NCBI GenBank assembly: GCA_902729315.2
Contig: LR746273.1
Span: forward strand, 67,001 to 131,000
Origin: Spirodela intermedia
Taxonomy: Eukaryota > Streptophyta > Magnoliopsida > Alismatales > Araceae
DNA length: 64,000 nucleotides
Reading direction: 5' to 3'
In this document: positions 47,901 to 59,900 of the stretch, in pieces
Layout of the letters: each line of letters opens with the position of its first letter
Numbering within the stretch: the stretch's first letter is position 1
The notes under the pieces: generated by a model
The model's input: only the letters and a program-made list of their open reading frames with translations
Told to the model about the DNA's origin: nothing
Database searches by the model: none
Made by a program: the position numbers and the translations under genes

Positions 47901-50900
47901 TGCAACTTTTCCAATTCGCACAAACCAAAGGTCCACATCTAAAAGATTATCGTGTCCCAGATGACCAACATGGTTATCTCATCGAATACATCATTGCGGT
48001 GTCCATAGGCATGAACTTCAGAAAAAAATTCCATTTCACAGACACTCGAGCATAAGCTGGGTTGAAATCTCGAATTAGCCCACAATTTGAATGCCATGGA
48101 AAATGGGAAGCACATGCCTATATTTTTCGAAATTGTGGACGGTTATATTTTATTTGCACACAAATGAAAATAAAAATAGTCAACAAAGCGGAAAATGGGT
48201 ACCGAAAGTTGCAGCGTTTCACATAGCTGCGCTAACTCCGGCTTCAATAAAAGATGGAGGTTCCTTTGCAAATGACATGACATTGTCTTCTCTTCAGATT
48301 CAAAAGTAGCACTTTCAGTTCCTCCTGGGAAGGTATCGGACAAAAGAGATATGTCCATAGCACAGCACGCATTATTTTTGGAAGCTGAAGAACTTGGCAA
48401 ACAATGTCTAGTAGGAACTTTATCTTTCGGGGCTCCTGATATTTCAGAATAACGGCCAATGTCTGAGAACAAAAAATAAAGAAATCAAAGAATAACAACC
48501 AAATAATCTGTTCAGACAGTACCTGGTCCCATTGCAAGGTCAACTGGAGCGCACATTGTTTCATTCTGTGAACTGGAAGATTGTGATTTCACGGTAAATA
48601 CTTTTTCATCTGGCATTTCAGCAACACCATTGCTACTTGCTACCTTCCTACATTTCTTCCTTGTTTCATCGTTATCAGACCCAGGATGCTGTGGCAAAGA
48701 ATCATAACACACAGGCCTCCTCCGATCCCTCAGAGATTTCTCAGTTCTATATACCCACCTAGGATTCCTTCCATTCAATAATTCTGACCAGAAAATGTGA
48801 GGAGGCTCTTCACTGAGACATGGAAATTCCTTCTCACCAAGAAGCACTACTTCCCTTGAGTATCGTGCTCCATTATGCTGACATTTTGAAATTATGGAAC
48901 AACTGGCTGTGGTCTGCTCTCCACTGTTCTGGGACAAATGTGTTAACAGTTCTTCTACCACTTCATCCAAGATTGGCTTTTCGAAGAAACTAACTGAACA
49001 AATCACCGGGCTCTCACTTACGTGAAACTCGTCAAGCTTACTGAATATGTGGGACGCACCCCAACTGAGTAATGACCGACTAACTCCACAGCTGATATTT
49101 CGAATATTGCTATCAAGAGCTGTATCTTGCTTTGCAAGAATTAAAGCCTTCTCCTCAACGGTAAACGCAGAATATAAGCGAAAAATTTTCACACGTCCAA
49201 AATTAGAATCAATGCTTATCCTCTGAAGTGCTCTTAGGTCACTTGCGGGGTTCCAGTCACTGCTGAAAATAATCACAGCATCAACAGATGACAGGCGAAT
49301 GCTGGGAAGGCAAGCACGATTTTCAATTAAGAAAACAAATCTTCCATTCTCTTTGTTATTAAACAGTTTCAAAGAAGTCTGTTTCTTTGACGGGGACAAT
49401 CCACTATCAACACGTTCATAGGAATCTGCTCCAAATCTTTGACGAAGAAAATCATCCAATATATCTCCAATGGAACACATTCCATCCCTTCCCACCAGCT
49501 GTTGCATAAAAAACAATAGAATAACTCCTTAATAAATTTCGTAGTCATCATTCATAAACTACTTTTACAAAGCACAGCAATTAGCTCAGAAAGTGGAACC
49601 AGCATATTATACACAGGTTGGTTAAATTTAACGAGAAAAAGAAAAAGCGATCCTTTACTGGCTGATGAAAATCAGAACTCATACTTCTATTCTCATAAAT
49701 TACGAGAAAATATGAAGAAACTTCAGTTAGGTCCTACGAACACTAGAGAGATTTAATAAAAACAGAATCATCAAAATAGTATTCAGAGCATTTTCAAAGA
49801 TGAAAACGTAGGCAATCATATATCCGTTTTCACAATTGACTGGAGCAAACAAAGGAAAGGCAACTGAAACACTGAGTGGTCAAGGACCATTAAATACAAG
49901 AATCGATTTTAAGCATAGCTTAAAACTTCGAAGTATATCAAGAATAGATGAGTGGTTTTGCCTACCTGAAAAAGGACAACTACTCTATGACTTCGGTTCT
50001 TCATCTCTTGAAGAATCCTATCTAGAAGATGTAGCTTGCCACTTGCCTTTACTCCGACGTCCAAATAGTCAGCTGCTGGGAGGTCCTTCGTCAACCTAGC
50101 TTGCAAGAAGTCATCCACTAGGTAGGGATGATCACAACACTGAAACGGAAGATGGCAATAATTAAAACCGGTAGGCCTGAATTTATGTTTGACAATTACG
50201 CAGATTAGCAACACCACATGGGCATATTATCTACAGAAAATACAGAATGAGAAATTAGCCAGCTAACCTTGTGTTGAGATATAAGGGCATCACTAAGGGC
50301 CCCAACATGATCAGTTTTGGACAATGATCGAAGAGATAAGGAGTGTGAAATAAGATTGGCGCAGTACTGCTCTAGTTGTACAGTAGAAAGCTCAACAGGA
50401 ACCCAGTACTCCAAATATTTCGAGTTCTCGACCTTGACATCATAAGTTGAAAATTTCAATAATCTCTCTTTCACAAAAGCAAGTTCCGTTAAGCCGCAAT
50501 TGAAACTATCACCAGCACCATCAACAGAGCACTGATTTCTTCCAGAATCGAGGAAGGATAGAAAACTTAGGTATGTACCGATATTATCCTAAAAAATGCC
50601 ACAGGCAAGCAAGAGTTATTTGGAAGTCAAAAGAAACAATGGAAGACAAAATGAGTTTGAAAAAGGTACCTCTAATTGACCATCCAACAGAAGAAGCCGA
50701 AAATCAGAGGAGAGTCTATTGAGGTGGTCCAAATGCTTGGATACTCTAAAACGTTGACAATCGTCAACTATCAATGCCTCCCAGCCAAAAAAATCCAGAG
50801 CATCATAGTCCTAGAGAATATCACAAATAGGACAGTAAAATTTACTGCTCTTGTTGTGTCACGAACAAAGTCAACAAGAAATATAATTTAACAATTCAAA

Positions 50901-53900
50901 CAACAATGGCACTGTCAACCTAGACAAAAAATAATTAAGGCAATTACCATAAAAGACGCACCTAGATGTAAACAGGTGATAATTCCACAGGGTGGAAGTG
51001 GGTGAGACATAAGGTTGAACCAAGGAACATTACAGGTGAAGCAAACGGTACAGGATAGTGGAAGGGGTCGAGTGCGTAGTTAAAGGTACGAGAATGTTTT
51101 ATGGAGACCTAGACTCCCATGATATGGGATCCAACCCTTGATCAAACAAACACATGCAAATGTCACTGGATGACAAGCTTCTTGCGATACCAATAGTCAT
51201 ATTTCACAAGTTCCATGTAACTTTATGCGAGTCAAATCAAGCTAGTTCATTCCAAAAGCTCAAACCCTAGATTTTCTTCACAAGCACCCCCAGAAGAGCA
51301 AGAAAAGTTAAACCCAAAGAAAAAACAAAAAAAACTGAATTATTGTCCATTGACAACCACATTCCCCCCACTCACTTTCTCCCACCTACCTTTCACATCT
51401 GGGAAGAGCTTCTATTACAAGTGCCACTTCTATTTGACACTACGGTTGTTGTATCTACACAATGTAGGAAGACATGAACTCAAGAATGCACTTCACGATT
51501 CCAAACGAATTCCCCTTCGTTGATCGGTCTATCGAGATGAACCTGACAATCTCATTCAGGTCCATTGCTAAATGTACACTTCGGGTCTGCATAACCTGCA
51601 TTATCGCCAACTTTTCAAGCATTAATTACCATACATAGAACAGCACTTTCCTGTCGTCTGTATTCTTGTGCTTTCCCCTCCTTTTACATCACCAATGCAG
51701 AAATGGGTAAAATGTAAGAACGAGCATTTCAAAGTATTGTTAAATCATATTTTTGGACCAATCCATTTATTTACATGAACGAATTTCTGTCGACAGCTGT
51801 TAATCGTGAACGGGAGGATGAGCAAGTCTGCATCATATTCTAAACCTCAAATATGCATCACATGAAAAGACAACCAAGATAAACAGATTGGAGGTATCTT
51901 CTGAAATTGATTAACAGGCCATTCTTTAGTAAGCCTTCTGATAGCCCAGTAAAATGTCACATTTTGATGATTTCAAAATTTGAAGTTCTATAAAACTAAT
52001 TATTAAAAACCCAGATAGGTTTTTCTCAACAATCTGATATCGGAAATCCACCATCAGGTCATCCACAACATCAACAGCATTTAATTAAACACCACAGATA
52101 GATCAACCAACAGGGAAGAAAACAAAAGCTACCTCAACAATGGCATCAGGAAGAGACAGAAGAACTTGAAACTTTATACAACCATCTTCTCCATAAAACT
52201 CAAAATTTCTGATGATCTTACGAGCATCTTTGCTTCCACAATAAACTAAAGCATTAATCGATGGGGCCAGACGCCTAAACTCAGACTCCCATAAAAATAT
52301 AGAAGCACCATCTGAAATAATGAGGAAAGGAGATGAGATATCTGGTTCCGCAGACAATATGAACAGGATCACTTTGACAATTTTTTCCTGCAGAATTCCC
52401 AAGGTTAGTCCTTCATGTAACAAAATAGCAAAAAGACTCAGACTAGGTCATCATTTCCACAAAAACCAGGAAACGAACGAAATTTTCTATGAATTTCTCA
52501 ATTACACTAACTCAAGAATGAATGGCATACAAAGATTAGAAAAACTCAGACTGGTGACTGTGAAGTGACGTCTTCTGCCACGGACTAAGCATTTATTACT
52601 GAAAAGGATATAACTGCAGTGGGCAAAGACGAGATGATTGTTCTTTAAACTCAAGCGTGAAGCCAATGACCTTTAATAGGCTGACCTCAGAGTCAGCCAA
52701 TCAAAGCTGCACTGGCTGCCTGTGGTTGATTCCATTTGAAAATATATTCAGTGGAAATTAGGACTTAGGTGGACACAGGCCACTGTAGGCCAGACGAGGA
52801 ACGTAATTACAGAAAGCCCATAAAAAAGAAATTTCGAGTCCAATCCTATTCGGATTTTTACCACGAATCACACTGTCAATATTCATTCAAGAACTGAGAA
52901 AAGAGAAGACCAAATTCAAAAGCAATGGATTTTATGGCTTCACAAGAAGGAAAGAAAAGCACCTGTTCATTAAGTAAAAGAAGACTCTGTGCCTTAAGCC
53001 AGCATTCACGCAGCGTATTAACTGAGTGCAGATATTCACCAAGTGCTCCAGACAGGGAACCATCAGGCAGCAATGGCAGCTGAGATATATGAGTCCTTCG
53101 TCCCAACTTTACCAAATATAATATCAGTGACATTATGATGGTCATATCAAAAAACAAAAGCCATTAAGAAGAGTATTAGAAAGAAAGACATCCTTATGAA
53201 AAATCCAAGAAGAGAGTCTGACAAGGAGCAAGGAAAATGCATAGAATATTTAAAGAGATTATCAAATATATAATATATAGGCAAAATTCTCAATTGCGAT
53301 ATATGGCAATACCCCCACCTCCAGATTACCTACCAAGCCAAAAAAACCTCAGGTAATTAAAAACACAAATTTAAGTGTCAGGCCATAATACACAACGTGA
53401 TGTAACACATTACGAGAAAATCAATTGCGACCACTCTTATGTTTCCATAATCAACAAAGGACATAGCAGCACAATAATGTGCCAGGTCCCATGTTTCACA
53501 TCTGCAGCAGGGTTCGCAATGCTTGACTGAAGACATTGATGCATTAAGAGAGGATAATATAATCCCTGTAATCTCCACATTTTCTATAAATTTTCCCCTT
53601 TCCTTCTTAGGCTCCTGTACTTATGTATATAAATGTGTATATAAAAATACCACAAAAGAGGTTTAATCTCCAACTTTCTCTATTCACTCTAACCTTGACA
53701 GGATAAAAGACAATATCTTCATTCTCGCTTCTCATCCTTTGGATCAGGTTTCTTTAAAGAGATGCATGCGAAAAATTTGTTGGACACCATCTATTCAATT
53801 CTTTCTTTGTTATATGCCCCATGCTTCCCTTCCAGCACGTCACCATTCCTTTGTGCCTCCTTTCCATATTGTTCCCCTCATGCAAGAGCTTTTGCAAACA

Positions 53901-56900
53901 CCACTCTTAATCACTGTCTTAATCGAGCATTGGCCATCGCTATTACCAGTTCCATCTGGCCAAGCAATAGCCACGACTTTTCCAGCCCTGTTGTTTCACC
54001 AACTGGCATCATCTGCCATGCCCAGTAGAGTCATCTGTCATCCTTAGCACCCATCAGTGTCAACCTTTAATTGTGAAGTGTAAAGTTGCACCGTGTGGCA
54101 CTCTTTTAACAAGCAAAGATGGGTAAATGATACTCTTCAAAACACTTCACACAACCTCTTGTTTAACGAATTAAGACAGATGTTTATGCTGACATCAAAA
54201 TTACACGATTGATGTCCACATTTGTATGGAACAACATTAACACGTACTCTATATCCATCTGGGGACCTTTTGAACCTTCCATCACGTCAGTTTAGTATCT
54301 TAAGTTTCTGACTGTCTAGCAATAGTGCTTGCTTCACCAGTGTTTTCTCATGAACTAGGAAACTGACCTTACCTCTGTTTATAACAGTCTCGCCACATTT
54401 TTATACCTTCATAAGCCATTGACACTGACTAGGAGTTCACAATTGCCCCAACAGTTTACTTGCCAAAGTCACAGTAAACTATGGACTGGAGTGAGGCTCA
54501 TCAAAACTCTCAAGCCTCGGATATTCCATTTCCTTTTCGCGTTTCTCCCATCAGCTACAAGTAAACTTACAAGATTAAAGCCAAATTTGATAATCATATC
54601 GAACATTCTGAGGGTCAGTTTGCGGCATGCAATCTCACTCAACAAAGATACATTGATTATGAAGTGACAAAATGGCCAGTAAACGTGCGTTGATCCCTAT
54701 TATGGCTATTCGTCCATGGTCTCTATCAGCCGGACGTTAAGAAAGGATGATCTAAGGAAACCTACATGCAGCCTCCTACTAGTCTTTCGACCTTGCATTT
54801 TCGGTCTCTCTACATCCTGCTTAAGGTGAGCAATCCCATCAGATCGTCCTTGGAATTGATTTCCAATAGTGTAAAGGCTTATACTCTCTTCATCTGTGAT
54901 TTTCCTCATGACCATACCATTCTAGTTCTCCACGTCACCAAAATAGTCAGTACTAGCGAAAGTACAAGTAGCACTGCCTCCGTCAAGTAACCCAAGTTCC
55001 ATCATCAAAGTGATGATGATGAGTACTTCAGAGAGCTTCTTTCCAAAACTCTTGCTATATGATCTCCACAAGTCTGAATATGCTAGAGAGGAAAGATTCG
55101 TTGCTCATTCTTTCCCTGCTTTGAATTTTTTCTTTGTTTGTTCTTATTTAGGCACTTGTGCACATATCTACCAATACCATAACAGAAGTAGGCTCCACAT
55201 TTCTTCCCATTCTCTATGTTCATAACATCAACAAAAAGATGAAAAGAAAGACCCGTCCACCCCAAAACTGAAGGGGAAACTTCCTAGCCTACCATTGCAC
55301 CAATTCTTACAAACCAGCTATGAACAGTCTATTAAGAACTTCAAACCAATTTAGAATACAAAACATTTAATCAAAAGAAAATAAATTAATCAGGAGAAAA
55401 ATAAAAAGATCAAATGCAGTAAACATGGATAAATCCCCAGACAAATAATCCACAATATATCTACAGTCATTGTATGAACCCAAGCTTTGAAGGAAACCTT
55501 TTCTGTTTTTGAAGAGTTGAATAATTTCCTTCCCTTCTCGCAGCGGCTTTCAAAATCTCTTATGAGAGCAATGCCCTCGGGTGATCTCAAAAATGATGAA
55601 TTTTCGAATTCCCATGTAGCATGTTCATAGCCGAGATCAGTCCATTTCACCAGCCACTCATAGTAGCAAGACCTTGCATAATTAATACACCCATTAAAAC
55701 ATTCATCAGCGAGATCTGGGGGCATAATTAATCTTTTCTGCAGCAAACGCTGAGGGAGAGTCCATTCTCTTTTCCAAAGTACGACCTAGAAACCAAAACA
55801 ATGAGATTAAGAGACCTCTGAAACCTATCTGCGTCAGAAATGTAAACTCATCAAAAAAATACACCGACCTACATTGAAATATATTTAAAAGTAAATTGTA
55901 ATTCACAGACATCACGCATGATCTCTCTGCAATAGCAAGTCTGATTTCACAGTCCACTGTGGTTGTAAATACTACAGTCATCCTGAAAGAATGCATAGAA
56001 ACTTGCTACAGATCAGTTTTCTTAAGATATGATTCCAAGCTATCTACAAACGTCTCATGTATACTGTTCTGTCTTCATGAATATTTTCTGATAATTACGC
56101 ACCCATACTTTGCCTTTTTTTGCAGCAATATTAACAGAAGCTAGCTTTGATTTACATACACATTACAAAGGGGACTTTATTGGTTTAACAGAATTCTAAG
56201 CTGTAAAAGGAGGGTAAACCACTAATAATTAATCTGAGAAAATAACCCGTTTTGAATCGGACTGCCCTCGCTATGGCCCTCATGGCATGATCACTGCGGC
56301 AGTTTTTTTTTTCGATGTCATAATCATGGGTAGCTTAGTATTACTCATTGCAAAATTTACAAACAGTGTCGCTCTTGTCAATTGGACTTGCCCAAAGTAA
56401 CGTCATCCCCATCAGCTAGGTGAATTTTGCATGACTTAATGGCACAAGTGGGGATATCTCAACAAAAATGAGTGGAAAAATCCTGCTCGGAGAAAGGGTT
56501 CACCAAAGGGAGTGAGAAGGCAATGCATTGAGCACCTGTGAAGCAGAAGGGTAATGGAACAAGAAGGACAGGGAGGACAAAGGTCAGAACCGAAAGCAAG
56601 GGAGAGTGGAGAATCAGGCAATGGTTGAGTGTACATGACGTTTCGACGGCAAATCCAGGTGATATCAAGCAAAAAAGTAGACACATTTTTCCCAGTAAAC
56701 TCTCTAAATGTAGTTGAAAACAAAACTCTGCCCACACAAAAGTCGTCAAGCGCTATAAAGATCATAACAGTATAATACTAAAAGAAATTGACCTTCGCTT
56801 TCTGTTTCCTTTTATTGAATTTCTCAAGAAGAAATGGAGCTTCAACAAGCATCTCTTTTTCTGACACCCAACGGTTATGAACATGTGCAAGGCCTTTATA

Positions 56901-59900
56901 CTTGACCAGGTATTGCCTCTCTTTCCGAGTTCCTAGTAACAGAGTTTTAAACGGTAGTAAGGAACAACAATTAAGATTATCCATAAAGAAACTACAAATA
57001 GAAGAAGAATTGATAGGCCAAATGAATCCATACCGCTGGAATGTGTTGAATCGACTACTCGAGCATCCAAAACTGACTCCATTCCTTCAGATATTGAATG
57101 AACCCCTAACTCTATCTTCTTCCTAATGCAGCAGAGACAATACCAATTTCCGATTGGTAAGTCTTTCAGATGGGTTTCAATGCAAGAGAGATGGTAGCTT
57201 CTTCTGCAGCCTTTGCCATTACAGTATCTACAAAAGTACTGAAGTTAGCTATCAATAGAAACACAAAGAAAAGTCTGAAATAAACATTCAACGGTAATAT
57301 AGTCATTGGTAAGATTAGAATCACACAAAAATCGTGCCCCAAGCGAATAGTTCCCACTTTTTCCAGTGAAAGTGGTTCTGATGCAAAAAACCCATTTATT
57401 TGAATGCTAAACCAACCAGATTTATCATGTTCGGCAAAAAACTTGTTAAAATATACAAATCATGATACACTGTATGGGAACTCACACCGTGATGATGGTT
57501 ATCACAGGAATGTGTAATCCAAGGGTATACTGGAAAAGATCATGTGGAGTCCTCTCCCTATATAAGGGGCGATAGATGTCAATGAAAATCGAGGTGGTCC
57601 CCCGCTCTTCCCCTCTGTCCGCTGAGATAGAGGAAAGTTCCTCCTCCACTCTGTCTGTTTCCCTATCTTTGTTTCAACAAAAGAAACAGCTTTTTTTATA
57701 GTCACCAAACCCCTCCACACTTAGATTTGAGGCTGGGCCCAGGCAGAGTTGAAAACACCCCACTATACCCTATACCAAACGATGGCATATATTGAAGAAT
57801 TGAATCCACCACTGGAGCAGGTTGATCCACACAGAACACTCATATCTGAAATCAGTGTTTGTGAAGATAGAGATAAGAGGAATGGTAGAATGACAGCAAG
57901 AGAAAAAATAGGGTATGGCTACCTACAATAAAAGCCCAGGGTGACCGCAAATGACACATGCATCACCACCAGTGGCAGGTTGAATGTCTGAACAAGATTC
58001 TTTATCCTTCATTGTCGGTTCTCCACTTGCAAGATCTGTGGCTGCATTTTGTCCTCCATCCTAAGTCAAAATATTAGATGAAACACAGCACCGTCAATTT
58101 TATCCGCAAGATTTTAATCAGAACAATAGGGAAAAAAGAGATCAAATATAAAAACAATAAAAAAAAGTACCTCTTCAACTGTACAAGACGTATGACATGA
58201 ATTCTTCAGTAAAGTAGAAACGGCTCCTTTTCTGCGAATCATATAGGATGATGAGCTAAATGTTGCAAATAAACAGCAAAATCGAGAAAATCCTTTCTCA
58301 CAATGACAAGAAACCATCATGACGAATATGACTACCATGTGAAAATATTGCTCAAGAATGCTAAAAATGAAGACAGAAGATTACCTCTGAAGTTCAGTTG
58401 ATTCTTCTATACCTGTCTGATCAAAAATCTTAGCAGGATCATCTTTTTCAGAAGAAGAGATTACCATCTCATCTTCATCGCGTTCCCAGACGGTTTTTCG
58501 ATCACAGCAACCCTAGAATAATCAAAGAATGGAAAATAGATAATGGATAAACTGACACGAAAATTAAAAAAAAACAGACGGAAAATATCTAGAGAACTGA
58601 GCAAGACATCTATCTCTAATTTTCATTAAACGTCATCACACATCAGTCGTAATGTAAAACGAAAAACCTGACAATAGAATACAGAAAGCTGTCGTAAAAT
58701 CGATCTGGGAGAGAGTGTATCTGTTTTTGGCCAACTTTCAAAATGGATAAAAAACCCTTCTTGCATGGGATCAACTCTAATTTAAACAACATGTGCATGA
58801 TAGCATTTAATATGTTCCACTCGTACTCATTCACGATTGACCAAGCTTTTAATGTTGACACATCTTTAAAAAAACCCAAGTAAATTAAATCTCTACGAAC
58901 GTTTGCAAGGTGGATCACTCCCTTACTGCCAAGGTGATAAGGTGAGGCACTAGTCATTTTTTATGTAATGTCTAATCAAATAAACTTAAAATTCATTAAA
59001 AACTATAAACTAAGTTACCCAATCTGTGAGATTGCACTGAGGATATACATACATACATATATATTTAGATACATATGTCTACAAATGAAACTAACATCAA
59101 AATCTCCATATGAGACTTGACCTACTCAACGTCAATGAAAATAATGCAACTATAGATATTTATAGATATCTAAACATAAGACTAACACAAAATCTCCATA
59201 TGAGACTTGACCTACTCGACGTTATATGAAAATAATGCAAATTGAGCATTTCATTAAAAGAATTTTGTGATGTATAATTCTACAAGAATCCAGAAAACAT
59301 TTATTAAAATAATTAAATTGAACTTATAATCTAGGCAAAAAACATTATGAGAAAATGTATTACTTATTCTATTCCAGTATTATTTAAGGATATATTACAA
59401 CAAAGATATGCATTCGGTGGAGCCCAACAAGACAAGCGCAGGGGGCGCCCACTACCACACTCATTCAACATCCAAGCCACTACGGCCTTCTTGTCTAGTC
59501 GGTTTAAATGCTTTGGGCATCTGACACACCGTCTTGACAAAGTTTCCACCTGAAAATCATTCTATATTTAAAGTATCACCCTTGTACCCTTCGTTTCGCC
59601 ATCCTAAACAGATATCACTATCATAGTACCTTTACTCCACCAGACACTAGTATTTCAAAGAAATACCAAACATAAGCAGATGGCCAAAAAAGTACTTTAA
59701 GGCTCAAAGTTCAGCGTACCAAACGCTGGCATACAAACATAGAAAATCAAAAAAGGACTGAAATAAACGTGTAAACAACAATATTTGATAACCCAAGCTC
59801 TCGACTTCCCGATACTGATTTAAAATCCAGAAAATATGTCAAAAATGAACAGAACTGAAATATTGGAAGAAGTTCATTGGTAGAGGGAAAACCTCAGAAA

